Assembly: GCA_002348385.1 (NCBI GenBank) | Contig: DEBD01000025.1 | Span: forward strand, 22,594-65,859 | Direction: 5' to 3' | DNA length: 43,266 nt | DNA from: Gammaproteobacteria bacterium UBA2965 | Lineage (GTDB): Bacteria; Pseudomonadota; Gammaproteobacteria; Pseudomonadales; Azotimanducaceae | In this document: positions 8,245 to 17,121 of the stretch, in pieces | Layout: the number at the start of each line of letters is the position of its first letter | Position numbering within the stretch: the stretch's first letter is position 1 | The notes under the pieces: generated by a model | The model's database searches: none | What the model was told of the DNA's origin: nothing | The model's input: only the letters and a program-made list of their open reading frames with translations | Made by a program: the position numbers and the translations under genes

Positions 8245-9663
8245 CTACTTGATCTTGCCCATCACGTCTCCGAACAGCTCCTCATCCGTCATGAGTTCCT
8301 TGCTCTCGGCCAAAGGCTTGGATACCCAGGTCTCGTTGATGAGGTCGCGCCAGGAGATGTTGTGGTTGGTGCCGTTGCCGCCCCAGGATCCGCAACCCAG
8401 CGAGAACGTCTGACGCATGCCATTCCAAAGGTTGCCGCTGTTGGAGGCCGCCTGGGGCTGATTCACCATGACCCGGGAGGTTTTGGTGATGTTGGCCAGC
8501 TTCATGATGTTCTCATCGCTGTTTGAGTAGATGCCGCAGGAGTGGCCTTGGCCCTGATACGACTGAATGTTGTTGGTAAGCTCGATGGCGTGGTCAATAT
8601 CCCGCGCTTTGTATAGCGCCATGACCACGGAAAGCTTTTCGCCCGAGAACGGATGCTCTGAGCCCCAGCCGTCTTCCGGCACGATGTAGAACTCGGTGCC
8701 GTCGGGCGCGTCGATGCCGGCCATGGAGGCTAGCTTCGTGGCCGGCTGGGCCACGATGGCTGTATTCAGATGGCCTTCGTCGTCCCAGATCGTGCTCTGC
8801 AGCTTGGCTTTTTCGTCCTCGCTTACCAGATAGCCACCTTGCTCCCGTAGCTTGCCGAGCATGTCGTCGTAGATGTCATCCACTAACACCACCGAATTGT
8901 CTGCTGAGCAGGATGCCGCCAGATCCAAGGTTTTAGACATCTTGATCTTGGCTGCTGCGTCATCGAGATCGGCTGTTTCGTCTACAGTGATCACCGCGTT
9001 GCCTACGCCCACTCCCAAGGCGGGGGTTCCGCTTGAGTAGGCGGCATTTACCATTGCACCGCCACCGGTAGCCAGTACGCGATCGCATTGCCTCATCAGC
9101 TCGTTGGTGAGCTCCAGGCTGGGTGATTCGATAGCGATGACCAGGTCTGCCGGCGCACCGCATTGTTCTAACGCGCTGCGCATCAGATCGCAGATCTTCT
9201 TGTTCGTCAGCTTGGCACGTGGATGTGGGGCAACGATGATGGAGTTGCGTCCCTTCACCGCGTGTATGCCCTTGATTACGGGAGTCGCTTCCGGGTTGGT
9301 GGACGGTGCCAGCGCGCCGATCACACCCATGGGTTTGGCGATTTTGACGATGGCCCGTTCGGGGTCTTCTTCCAGAACCCCCACCGACTTGTCGTTGATG
9401 ATGTCCATCAGCGTAGCTCGAGTCTTGCGTTGGATCTTGAGGAATTTGCCGTCATAGTTGCCGAGTTGGGTCTCGTCTACGGTGAACTGAGCGATCTCCT
9501 CGGCCATGCCAGGGCGTGACACGGACCAGACCATGGCACGGATCAACTCGTCCACCTGTTCCTGGGTGTAGTTTTCGATCTGCGCTTGCGCGGCGCGAGA
9601 GCGTTCTATCAGACCCGCGATTTCTTCGGCCGGGGTCAGTTCTTGGGTGGCTTGCTCAGCCAT
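8245..9663 (-). CDS. aldehyde dehydrogenase, CoA-acylating type
   Basis: A 472-residue aldehyde dehydrogenase-superfamily protein. The nucleophile is Cys252 in LAASCSADNS, a context like the CoA-acylating branch (AdhE N-domain, acetaldehyde, propionaldehyde and sulfoacetaldehyde dehydrogenases) rather than the hydrolytic branch. The conserved ALAPSTNPEATP (about residues 117-128) and LATGGGAMVNAAYSSG also fit that branch. It probably converts an aldehyde plus CoA and NAD(P)+ into an acyl-CoA in the cytoplasm. The start is supported by agggag nine bases before the ATG. It is the last gene of a minus-strand group with an acyl-CoA ligase, an SDR and a lipoprotein, though 164 bases and a hairpin separate it from the ligase. 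Sulfoacetaldehyde dehydrogenase is one possible identity but there is no adjacent sulfonate gene set, so no symbol is given. Confidence 0.85.
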   Translation of the reverse strand: MAEQATQELTPAEEIAGLIERSRAAQAQIENYTQEQVDELIRAMVWSVSRPGMAEEIAQFTVDETQLGNYDGKFLKIQRKTRATLMDIINDKSVGVLEEDPERAIVKIAKPMGVIGALAPSTNPEATPVIKGIHAVKGRNSIIVAPHPRAKLTNKKICDLMRSALEQCGAPADLVIAIESPSLELTNELMRQCDRVLATGGGAMVNAAYSSGTPALGVGVGNAVITVDETADLDDAAAKIKMSKTLDLAASCSADNSVVLVDDIYDDMLGKLREQGGYLVSEDEKAKLQSTIWDDEGHLNTAIVAQPATKLASMAGIDAPDGTEFYIVPEDGWGSEHPFSGEKLSVVMALYKARDIDHAIELTNNIQSYQGQGHSCGIYSNSDENIMKLANITKTSRVMVNQPQAASNSGNLWNGMRQTFSLGCGSWGGNGTNHNISWRDLINETWVSKPLAESKELMTDEELFGDVMGKIK

Positions 9664-9715
9664 GATGCGTTCTCCCTGTCGTTCTACTTTCCGGATGCGC
9701 CGGTTGGTCCAGTTG

Positions 9716-9737
9716 CTTGGGCGCCGGGGCGCCCAAG
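9716..9737. other. intergenic hairpin upstream of the aldehyde dehydrogenase gene
   Basis: A perfect 9-bp stem cttgggcgc/gcgcccaag (9716-9724 with 9729-9737) has a 4-base loop. It is in the 164-base gap between the acyl-CoA ligase stop (9828) and the dehydrogenase start (9663), both on the minus strand. There is no U-run on either side, so it is not a standard intrinsic terminator. It may stabilise the upstream mRNA end, attenuate, or bind a protein. The remainder of the gap shows no open frame. Confidence 0.6.
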
Positions 9738-9827
9738 AAAGCCAAATGTCGGTTTCAACCCGGTACTGTACACAACCGGCTCGTGCCTTGCCACGCCTGG
9801 CGAATTGCTCGGCAGCCCCCGTGGGCT

Positions 9828-11447
9828 CTAGGGTTCAAAGCTTTCCAGTAAGCGGAATTTCTGCACCTTGGTGGAGGACATGGGCCACTCCTCCACGAAG
9901 CGCACGTAACGCGGAACCTTGAAGCTGGCGATCTTTCCGCTGCAGTAGTCGATGAGTTCCGCTTCGGTGGCCCAGGTGTTGGGATTCAGCTCGATGAAGG
10001 CTGCCGGCACCTCCAGCAAACGATCGTCCGGCACGCCTACCACCTGAGCCAGCTTCACGCTGGGGTGGGTGGCCAGGTACGACTCGATCTCCAGTGCGGC
10101 CACGTTTTCGCCCCCAACCTTCAGGGTGTCTTTGATGCGGCCGTGGAAGGCGATGCGCCCGGCGTTGTCCACCGAGCCCATGTCTCCGGTGCGGAACCAG
10201 CCGTCGATGAAGGCTTCGGCGTTCTTCTCCGGCGCCTTGTAATAGCCCTCGAACACGGCATAGCCGCGCACCAGGATCTCGCCGCGCTCGCCGGTGGGCA
10301 ATTGCTCGGCCGTTTCCGGGTCGACGATCTTGATCTCCACGCCCGGAAACGGCGCCCCACAGGTGTTCAGGCGGGATTCCAGATCGTCGTCCGGGTGGTT
10401 GAACGCGATCACACCGCCCACTTCGGTGAGCCCGAAGGCCCCGGTCTGCACCGCCTGGGGAAAGGCGTCCTGGAATTTGCGCAGCATCTCCTCGGGCGCC
10501 ACGTTGTTGATGCGGCGGATGCGGCTCAAGTCCCGGGTTTTGAAATCCGGGTGGGTGATGAGCTCGTTGGTCACGGTGGGAAACGAGGGAAACGCCACCG
10601 TGGTGCCGTCGCGCTCCATCATGGCCAGCGCCGCCCCGGCTTCCACATGGGTCATGGATTGCATGGCGGCACCGGCGTCCATGCAGGCCATCATGGGCAG
10701 GATGGAGGCCATGTGAAACATGGGCAGCGGCGCCCAGAAGCGGTCGCTGTCGTCCAGGAAGTAGCGCTCGCGGTTCATGTTGACGCCACTGCGCACCAGC
10801 ACTTCGTGGCTCAGCGGACAGCCCTTGGGGTCCGAGGTGGTTCCCGAGGTGTACATCATGATGGCCGGTTCGCGCAGGGTGGCGCACATGCGGCGCGCTT
10901 CCACGTCGTCGTCGGTCGCTTCCGCGGCCAACGATTCGAACGTTTGCTGCGGCACGAACCCCGGCCGCTCGCTGCTTCCGAACATCACCACGTTTCGCAG
11001 TACGGGCGCTTCCGGAAGGCTGAGCGCGCGGGGATCTGGCGCGCGGGATAGCGTTGGGAAAGCCTCGGCCAGAAGCTCGGCGAAGTCTGCGTACTCGGAG
11101 ATGAGGTCGCTGGTCAGCACCGACGCTAGGTCGGCGTTTTCCACCACATAGGCCAGTTCCCGCGCTTTGTAGCGCGCGTTCATGGGTACGGCCATGCCGC
11201 CCATGAGCTGGATGCCTAGCAGGCACTCCAGGTATTCCAGACAGTTCGGCATGAGAATGCCGATGTGGTCGCGACGCTGCAGCCCCAGCCCCAGCAGGCT
11301 GCGCGCTCTGAGGTAGGCCCGATCGCGCAGCTGCGCGTAGGTGAGCTGCGCGTCCGGGAAGATGATGGCGGCGTGATCCGGGTAGCGATCTGCCGCATGC
11401 AGCAGCAGATCGCCCAGGGTGCTCACCTGGATGCGGTGGCCGTTCAT
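9828..11447 (-). CDS. AMP-forming acyl-CoA synthetase/ligase
   Basis: A 539-residue member of the adenylate-forming (ANL) superfamily. It carries the ATP phosphate-binding loop MYTSGTTSDPKG (about residues 198-209), the FGLTE motif, GWFRTGDMG, the hinge GRIKDTLKVGGENV with the mobile-domain start, and the C-terminal lysine motif STKVQKF. It should activate a carboxylic acid to acyl-AMP and then acyl-CoA in the cytoplasm. Length matches medium/long-chain and aryl-CoA ligases. It begins 13 bases after the upstream SDR gene stop, with a poor ribosome site, so translation may be coupled. The neighbouring acylating aldehyde dehydrogenase gives a second route to acyl-CoA. Substrate cannot be deduced by eye. 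Confidence 0.92.
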   Translation of the reverse strand: MNGHRIQVSTLGDLLLHAADRYPDHAAIIFPDAQLTYAQLRDRAYLRARSLLGLGLQRRDHIGILMPNCLEYLECLLGIQLMGGMAVPMNARYKARELAYVVENADLASVLTSDLISEYADFAELLAEAFPTLSRAPDPRALSLPEAPVLRNVVMFGSSERPGFVPQQTFESLAAEATDDDVEARRMCATLREPAIMMYTSGTTSDPKGCPLSHEVLVRSGVNMNRERYFLDDSDRFWAPLPMFHMASILPMMACMDAGAAMQSMTHVEAGAALAMMERDGTTVAFPSFPTVTNELITHPDFKTRDLSRIRRINNVAPEEMLRKFQDAFPQAVQTGAFGLTEVGGVIAFNHPDDDLESRLNTCGAPFPGVEIKIVDPETAEQLPTGERGEILVRGYAVFEGYYKAPEKNAEAFIDGWFRTGDMGSVDNAGRIAFHGRIKDTLKVGGENVAALEIESYLATHPSVKLAQVVGVPDDRLLEVPAAFIELNPNTWATEAELIDYCSGKIASFKVPRYVRFVEEWPMSSTKVQKFRLLESFEP

Positions 11448-11460
11448 CTAGATCAGGCTG

Positions 11461-12150
11461 CTACCAGGGATGGATCTCGCCATTCCACTTGTAGAATTTG
11501 CCTGAATCGGCTTTGGACAGCCCTGCGATGGTGTTGCGAATACCCGACGCACTCTCTTCGGCCGTGATTTCCGCCTGGGGACCGCCCATATCGGTCTGCA
11601 CCCAGCCCGGGTGGCATACCGTCACCGTGATGGGATCTCCGGCCCAATCCAGCGCCAGGATCTGAGCCACTTTGCTCACTGCCGCCTTGGTGGTGGAGTA
11701 GATGTACATACCGCCCATGGGCCACGTGGAGGCGGCCAGCTGGCTGCTGAGGATCATCAGGTTGCTTTCGCCTGCGGCGATCAGGTTGGGCTTGAACGCC
11801 TTGGCCACCAGCGCAGGACCAATGGTATTGGTGTCCAGCGTCCGGTGCCACTCTTCCAGATCCAGATCGTCCAGGGTCTGCCGCCCACCACCTACGGCGC
11901 CGGCACTGATGATCAGCGTGTCGATGGTCCGGTCGCCGATTGCGGCGGCGGCCGCTTCGATGGAGCCCGGATCACCGATGTCCAGCTGCTGAATTTCGAT
12001 GTTGTCTGCGCCGCTGGCTGCTTCATCCAATTGTGAAGCCGCGCCCGTGTCGCGCACGCAGGCGATGACGTCGTCGCCATTGCTGGCGTATTGCTTGGCA
12101 AGCTCAAGGCCAATCCCGCGGCTTGCGCCGGCTATGAGTACTGTGGACAT
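11461..12150 (-). CDS. short-chain dehydrogenase/reductase (SDR)
   Basis: A 229-residue classical SDR. The NAD(P)-binding GASRGIG starts at residue 7, the NAG element appears as the variant SAGAVGG, the active-site Ser is in LSSQ, and the catalytic Tyr-x3-Lys is YSTTK. The overall pattern resembles the short C-factor (CsgA)-like subgroup. A strong gggaggga ribosome site precedes the ATG. It lies 26 bases downstream of the lipoprotein gene and 13 bases upstream of the acyl-CoA ligase, so the group probably forms one operon. It likely oxidises or reduces a hydroxyl/keto group in the shared pathway. Confidence 0.9.
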   Translation of the reverse strand: MSTVLIAGASRGIGLELAKQYASNGDDVIACVRDTGAASQLDEAASGADNIEIQQLDIGDPGSIEAAAAAIGDRTIDTLIISAGAVGGGRQTLDDLDLEEWHRTLDTNTIGPALVAKAFKPNLIAAGESNLMILSSQLAASTWPMGGMYIYSTTKAAVSKVAQILALDWAGDPITVTVCHPGWVQTDMGGPQAEITAEESASGIRNTIAGLSKADSGKFYKWNGEIHPW

Positions 12151-12176
12151 GTGTCCCTCCCTTCTTCTTTAGGACG

Positions 12177-12737
12177 TTAGGGTACTACACCTGGTTCGTT
12201 GTAGTTCCAGATATGTTTGTACACGCGCCAGCTGCCGTCGGGCTGCCGGCGCATGACATCGAGGTACTTTCCGTGGCTGCTTATGGTGGTGGGCTCGTGG
12301 CTCGCTGGGGCGGACCCGGCGTCGGCGGCGTGGGGCGTGCGGTGAATGATGTAGTCGTAGCGCGCCCAGGCCATGTCCCGGTCCACCATGACGTCGCCCT
12401 GATCCACCACTTCGATCTCGTAGGAATTGGCACCGAACACGCCTTCCAGCATAGCGCGGTAGCCGTCCTTGCCGTTGATGGGCGGCGCGCTGGTGGGCAG
12501 CAGCTCGATACCGTCGTCCAGCACGGCCAGATAACCGTCTACGCTGCCCGCTTCCACGGCCGCGTTCCAGTTCTGCTGCAGCTGGCGGATGGCGGCAAGG
12601 TCGGTTTCCACGGAGGGCCCGGGGATGGATGCGCCGGGTTCCGCCCCGGCGGAGGCGTTCTGCTCGCCACCGGGTTGGCAGGCCGCGAGCGTCAGGCACA
12701 TCAGCGGCCAAAAAAGTAGTTGTCTCGTCGGATTCAT
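12177..12737 (-). CDS. SnoaL/ketosteroid-isomerase-like (NTF2-fold) lipoprotein
   Basis: A 186-residue predicted lipoprotein. The hydrophobic signal is followed by the lipobox LAAC (Cys near residue 20); the next residue is Gln, so sorting to the outer membrane is expected. The mature part has the DUF4440/SnoaL-like pattern: an N-terminal helix (IRQLQQNWNAAVEAGSVDGY), LDDGIELLPTSAPPINGKDGY, and a strand ending in DGSWRVYKHIWNYNEP. This fold is a cone-shaped cavity used by isomerases, cyclases or binding proteins. The start was placed at 12737 because the signal peptide begins there; an in-frame extension to 12845 has no such logic. It is the first gene of the minus-strand group and is divergent from the SDR at 12950 (212 bases between). 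Function is unknown. Confidence 0.8.
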   Translation of the reverse strand: MNPTRQLLFWPLMCLTLAACQPGGEQNASAGAEPGASIPGPSVETDLAAIRQLQQNWNAAVEAGSVDGYLAVLDDGIELLPTSAPPINGKDGYRAMLEGVFGANSYEIEVVDQGDVMVDRDMAWARYDYIIHRTPHAADAGSAPASHEPTTISSHGKYLDVMRRQPDGSWRVYKHIWNYNEPGVVP

Positions 12738-12949
12738 GTTCTTGGCGTCGGTAGTTTCGGTTGTTATGACGATTATGCTGGCCTCCGCACTCGTTGTCCG
12801 GAACGGGCGCCGGCAACCGCCTCGGAAGCCTGGCGAGTGTATCAAACCCCTTGGCCGCTCACCTAGACCCGCTCTGGCAGGCCACGCCCAGGCAGGTGTG
12901 TCACAATGCTGGCCAGTTTTATGTGGACTTCGCGAAGGGGGGCAGCGTA

Positions 12950-13726
12950 ATGCGGTTAGCGGGAAGGGTGGCGGCCATCACCGGTGGCACCAGAGGCATA
13001 GGGCGCGGCATCGCCGAGGCCTATCTGGCGGAAGGCGCCCAGGTGGTGTTGAGCGGCCGCACGGTGGAGAAAGGCGAGCGCGCGCTGGAGGAGATGAACG
13101 CTGGCGACAACGCCCATTTCATCGCCGGCGACGCGCGCGATCAGGCAGACGTGGAAGCCTTCGTGGACGGCGCCATTGAGCGCTATGGCAAAGTTGACAT
13201 TCTGGTGAACAACGCCGGCGGCTCATCGGGCTTCGCGCCCATCGCCGAGATGGGTGACGAGGCCTGGAACGAGGCGCTCAACTGGATGCTAAACGCCACT
13301 TTCTGGGGAACACGGCGCGCGCTGCCGGGAATGATCGACCGGGGCTGGGGCCGCATCATCAATATTTCGTCGGTAGAAGGGAAACTCATCAACAAGACTA
13401 CTGTGGGCCACTATATCGTTAACAAGCAGGCCATCGGGGCGCTTACCAAGGTGGTGGCGTTCGAGAACGGTCCGCTCGGGGTTACCTGCAATGCCATCCT
13501 GCCGGGTGCCGTGGAAACCGACCTCATGGCCATCACCGGGCGTAACGCCGCTGAGTCCATGGGCATGACTTACGAAGAGTACCTGGATGGCTACGCTCAG
13601 GAGGCGGCTATCAAACGCATCAACACGGTGGAGGAGGTGGCGGCCGTGGCCTTGCTGCTGGCTTCCGACGTGGGCGGTGGCATCACCGGTGCTGAAGTGG
13701 ACGTTCATGGAGGCACCGCGCTCTAA
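12950..13726 (+). CDS. short-chain dehydrogenase/reductase (SDR)
   Basis: A 258-residue classical SDR. GGTRGIGRG (residues 11-19) binds the dinucleotide, NNAGG is intact, ISSVEGK carries the catalytic Ser, and YIVNK gives the Tyr-x3-Lys pair. The C-terminus (GGGITGAEVDVHGGTAL) is of the usual FabG-like type. The ATG at 12950 has a purine-rich gaagggggg site; an in-frame extension to 12794 runs through intergenic sequence and is not needed. It is followed 32 bases later by an MFS carrier on the same strand, so import and first oxidation may be coupled. Confidence 0.92.
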   Translation: MRLAGRVAAITGGTRGIGRGIAEAYLAEGAQVVLSGRTVEKGERALEEMNAGDNAHFIAGDARDQADVEAFVDGAIERYGKVDILVNNAGGSSGFAPIAEMGDEAWNEALNWMLNATFWGTRRALPGMIDRGWGRIINISSVEGKLINKTTVGHYIVNKQAIGALTKVVAFENGPLGVTCNAILPGAVETDLMAITGRNAAESMGMTYEEYLDGYAQEAAIKRINTVEEVAAVALLLASDVGGGITGAEVDVHGGTAL

Positions 13727-13758
13727 GCCCGTTCGCCAGCCAGACCTGGAGCAAACCA

Positions 13759-15102
13759 TTGGCAGAAGCATCCGTCGCTTCATCTGAAGCCCCTTATCCG
13801 AAGCCCGCATACGCCTGGTTGGTGGTGGTGGTGCTGATCTTTGCGGCGCTCATCGCCTTCATCGACCGCCAGGTGGTGGCCATCGTCGTGGATCCCATGA
13901 AGGAAGATCTGGGTGTCGGTGACGCCCAGATCGGCTGGCTGTACGGGGTGTTCGCCGTGTTCTACGCAGTGGCGGGGCTTCCCATTGCCTGGATGGCCGA
14001 TCGCAAGAGCCGCAAACACATCATCGCCGCCGGCATATTCCTGTGGTCGTTCATGACCATGGCCTGCGGGCTCACGCGCAACTTCTGGCAGATTCTGCTG
14101 GCGCGCATCGGCGTGGGAGTAGGGGAGGCCACTCTCAGTCCGGCCACCACATCGCTCATCGGCGACTACTTCCCGCGTGAGAAAATTCCCTTAGCACTCA
14201 CCGTTTTTCAGATCGGGCCCGTAGTGGGTTCCGGCATCGCCTTCGTCATCGGCGGGCTGGTGCTCAGCATCGTGGAAAACACCGAGCCCCTGGTGCTGCC
14301 CTGGTTTGGCGAGCTGCGTCCCTGGCAGCAGACGTTTGTTTACCTGGGTTTGCCCGGCGTGGTGTTGGCATTCCTGTTTCTGCTCATCCGCGAGCCCGTC
14401 CGTCGCATGCTGCCGGGTTCGAGCGGCGCCAGCCCCAGCAACCGCGAGACCATCGAGTTCTACCGAGACAACTTCAAGACCCTGGCGCTGCACCACTTTG
14501 GCTTCCTGTCGCTCAACCTGATGGGTTATGCCTTCGTGTTCTGGACGGTGAGCTACTTTGTGCGGGTGCACGGCTACGAGGCGGCTACCGCATCGCAGAT
14601 ATTTGGCTGGATCTTTCTGCTGGCGGGTCCGGTGGGCCCCATTCTCATCACGCTGCTGGCACGACGGTTAAACGACAAGGGCCATGCGGACGGCAACATC
14701 ACGGCGGGCATGATCGGCGGGTTGTTCGCCTTCGTGTTCATCCTGATGATTCAGTTCGTACCGTCCGCCGCATGGGCGTTCGCGCTCTACGTGCCGGCCA
14801 TGGCGGCCGTAAACTCGCCGTTCGGTATCGCCGCCGGTGCGCTGCCGGTGATCACCCCACCCCACATGCGGGCCCAGATCGCGGCCATCTACATGCTGGT
14901 TGGTGCGTTGGGGATGATGATCGGACCGCCCCTGGCTGGCGCGTTCAACGAGTATCTGTTCCCCGGACCCGAAGGCGTGCGCTATTCGCTCATTACCCTC
15001 ACCTGCATGTTCGGTAGCATTGCCGCCGCGTGCCTGTGGTTCTGCCGCCGCCACTACGCGGTGAGTATGGCGCAGGCTGATGAACGCTTTGCAGATGCAT
15101 AA
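13759..15102 (+). CDS. MFS transporter, spinster-like group
   Basis: A 447-residue major facilitator with about 12 membrane segments. It contains the early FIDRQVVAIVVDPMKEDLG element and the loop 2-3 motif GLPIAWMADRKSRK. It also has the ARIGVGVGEATLSPA region, typical of the spinster-like MFS branch that is common in hydrocarbon, steroid and aromatic degraders. The start codon is TTG at 13759, supported by tggag seven bases upstream. It forms a pair with the SDR ending at 13726 and resembles the second carrier at 25418. It probably moves an organic acid or hydrophobic catabolic substrate across the inner membrane; direction and substrate are unknown. Confidence 0.9.
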   Translation: MAEASVASSEAPYPKPAYAWLVVVVLIFAALIAFIDRQVVAIVVDPMKEDLGVGDAQIGWLYGVFAVFYAVAGLPIAWMADRKSRKHIIAAGIFLWSFMTMACGLTRNFWQILLARIGVGVGEATLSPATTSLIGDYFPREKIPLALTVFQIGPVVGSGIAFVIGGLVLSIVENTEPLVLPWFGELRPWQQTFVYLGLPGVVLAFLFLLIREPVRRMLPGSSGASPSNRETIEFYRDNFKTLALHHFGFLSLNLMGYAFVFWTVSYFVRVHGYEAATASQIFGWIFLLAGPVGPILITLLARRLNDKGHADGNITAGMIGGLFAFVFILMIQFVPSAAWAFALYVPAMAAVNSPFGIAAGALPVITPPHMRAQIAAIYMLVGALGMMIGPPLAGAFNEYLFPGPEGVRYSLITLTCMFGSIAAACLWFCRRHYAVSMAQADERFADA

Positions 15103-15140
15103 GCGCCGGCAAACGCCCTGAGAGTGGCTTTTCCCCGGCG

Positions 15141-15420
15141 ATGTCCGAAGGGGTAGGCGCCAACGCGCAAATGGCCAGCAGCTTGAGTCTGTTTCAGGAA
15201 CTTCCTCGGCGCCAAGTCAGCCTCGTTGCCGCCATGTACGTGGTGACTGCATGGCTGCTTTTGCAGGTGGTGGGCGTGATGTCCGATCCCCTCCACCTGC
15301 TAGATTGGTTTGCTGCCGTGGTGTTGCTGATCCTGGTCTTCCTTTAGCGCTGATTGTTGGTCTGGGCTTTCGAGGTCACCCCGAGCCGGAAGAGCTGGCG
15401 CGAATCCCCGTGCGCTAGTC
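15141..15420 (+). pseudogene. decayed N-terminal fragment of a TPR/adenylate-cyclase-type membrane-domain gene
   Basis: The only open frame (15141-15347) encodes 68 residues. They match the N-terminal membrane region of a large proteobacterial family whose members carry TolB-like, TPR or cyclase modules: LFQELPRRQVSLVAAMYVV, then AWLLLQVVGVM. In intact members this is followed by a GFPLALILAWAFEVTPEG-like segment. Here that segment continues past the stop in broken form: PLALIV reads in the +1 frame from about 15341, WAFEVTP returns to the original frame at 15363-15383, and PEPEELARIP follows in yet another frame. This implies at least three small indels and loss of everything downstream. It lies alone between the MFS gene and the GMC oxidoreductase gene and is unrelated to either. 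Family identification is from memory of the conserved segment. Confidence 0.65.
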
Positions 15421-15486
15421 GCCTCGTGGCACCCTGTAGTTGTTCGTGGGAGAATGCGCCGCCCGTGCCATCCGTCGACCTAATCC

Positions 15487-17121
15487 ATGCTGATCGATTT
15501 CCGCGAGCACCCCGAGGCAGCCGACGCCGTTAGTGATGTGTGCATCGTGGGCGCGGGCGCGGCTGGCATCACGCTAGCTCGCCGGCTGCTGGACCACGGC
15601 CACAGCGTGTGCCTTTTGGAGAGCGGGGGCTTGGAGTTCGAACAGGCGACCCAAGCGCTCTACGACGGCGCCAATGTTGGGTTGGAATACTACGATCTGG
15701 TGGACGCGCGCTTGCGGTTTTTCGGTGGCACCACCCGCATATGGGGTGGTCGCTGTGCGCTTTTGGACCCCATCGACTTCGAGGCGCGCCCCTGGGTGCC
15801 TTACAGCGGCTGGCCCATCGGCCGTGAGCACTTGGACCCGTATTATCAGAGCGCTCACGAGTTTTTCGAGTTGGGCGAGTTCAACTACGAAAATGACATC
15901 TGGGACGCGCTGGGGCTGGCGGCGCCGTCATTCGACCCCGAACGGTTTGCCTACAGCCTGTGGCGCTTCGACCAGGAGAATGAGCGCTTCGGGCCTGGTA
16001 GCTGTCGTGAGCTGATGGAATCTCCCAACCTGCGTGTGCTGCTGCACGCCAATACCGTGCACCTGCAGGCGAGCGCAGATGCACGCCGTGTTGAGCACGT
16101 GGTGATCAAACCGCTGCGCGGTGAGGCGCGCTATGTGCGCGCCCGGCATTTCGTGCTGGCCACGGGCGCCATCGAAAACGCCCGGCTGCTGTTGGCGTCC
16201 AGCGACGTTCAGTCGGGCGGCATCGGTAACGAGCACGACCAGGTGGGCCGTTACTTCATGGAGCACCCGAACGGCCGCATTGCTCAGGTGCGGGTGGAGC
16301 GTCCCTTTGAGCTCTGGGCCACCATGCAGAAACGCTTCCGGCGTGCCGGACCGCCTTTGGCGCCGGTGCTTCGGCTGAGCGATGAGGTGCAACGCAGCAA
16401 CCGCGCTCTGAACAGTGCGGTGACCTTCAAGCTGCAACGCAAACCGGAGCAGGGTGTTTCTCTGGCGGGCAAGATCTATCCGAAGCTGAAGCACGCCATG
16501 AACCCCAATCGGACGGGGCTTGCGCTGAATCATACCTATCGAGCGCTGCGTGGCTGGATTCACCGCAACGTGCGAGAGACGGTGGAATCCGTGCGCACCC
16601 GAATGGGGGTGCGCCAGCTCTACCTCATCATGCGCGCCGAGCAATCTCCTAACCCCCAGTCTAGAGTGCGGTTGTCAGCGCAGCGGGACGCTCTGGGCAG
16701 CTTGCGTGCGGATCTGGATTGGCAGATGACCGATCTGGAGAAACGCAGCGCGCGCAGCTTCGTCGAGGTGTTCGACCAGGAGCTCAAGCGCACGGGGGTG
16801 GGAAGCCTGGAACCCAGCCGCTGGCTCGATGACCCGACTCCGCAATGGCCCGTGGACCCTACTGTTAGCAATCATTTTATTGCGGGGTATCACCACATGG
16901 GTACCACGCGTATGAGCGAGAACCCCGCCCAAGGTGTGGTCACCGCTGACTGCCGGGTGCACGGTTACGACAACCTGTTCGTGGCCGGCAGTTCGGTGTT
17001 TCCCACCAGCGGCTGGGCCAACCCCACGCTGACACTGGTGGCTTTGGCATTTCGGCTGGCCGATCACCTGGATCACCGGCTGCATGGCGCACCGGTGGGC
17101 TCGGAACAAGCTAAGGCTTGA
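15487..17121 (+). CDS. GMC-family FAD-dependent oxidoreductase
   Basis: A 544-residue glucose-methanol-choline oxidoreductase. The FAD-binding GAGAAG lies at residues 22-27, followed by LLESGG. The central VLATGAIENARLLLAS is the second family signature. The C-terminal half has HHMGTTRMS and LFVAGSSVFPTSGWANPTLT, typical of membrane-associated or dehydrogenase-type GMC enzymes related to cholesterol oxidase and alcohol dehydrogenases. It would oxidise an alcohol to an aldehyde or ketone. The ATG at 15487 has only a weak ribosome site. The stop overlaps the convergent SDR gene by 11 bases. No signal peptide or membrane segment is obvious. Confidence 0.92.
   Translation: MLIDFREHPEAADAVSDVCIVGAGAAGITLARRLLDHGHSVCLLESGGLEFEQATQALYDGANVGLEYYDLVDARLRFFGGTTRIWGGRCALLDPIDFEARPWVPYSGWPIGREHLDPYYQSAHEFFELGEFNYENDIWDALGLAAPSFDPERFAYSLWRFDQENERFGPGSCRELMESPNLRVLLHANTVHLQASADARRVEHVVIKPLRGEARYVRARHFVLATGAIENARLLLASSDVQSGGIGNEHDQVGRYFMEHPNGRIAQVRVERPFELWATMQKRFRRAGPPLAPVLRLSDEVQRSNRALNSAVTFKLQRKPEQGVSLAGKIYPKLKHAMNPNRTGLALNHTYRALRGWIHRNVRETVESVRTRMGVRQLYLIMRAEQSPNPQSRVRLSAQRDALGSLRADLDWQMTDLEKRSARSFVEVFDQELKRTGVGSLEPSRWLDDPTPQWPVDPTVSNHFIAGYHHMGTTRMSENPAQGVVTADCRVHGYDNLFVAGSSVFPTSGWANPTLTLVALAFRLADHLDHRLHGAPVGSEQAKA

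Noticed and set aside
9716..9737. Hairpin before the aldehyde dehydrogenase considered as an intrinsic terminator
   Set aside because: No U-run follows on either strand; kept only as an unexplained hairpin.
10065..11051. 328-codon open frame antisense to the acyl-CoA ligase
   Set aside because: GC-rich shadow frame; composition dominated by Gly, His, Arg and Val, and the ligase motifs on the other strand are unambiguous.
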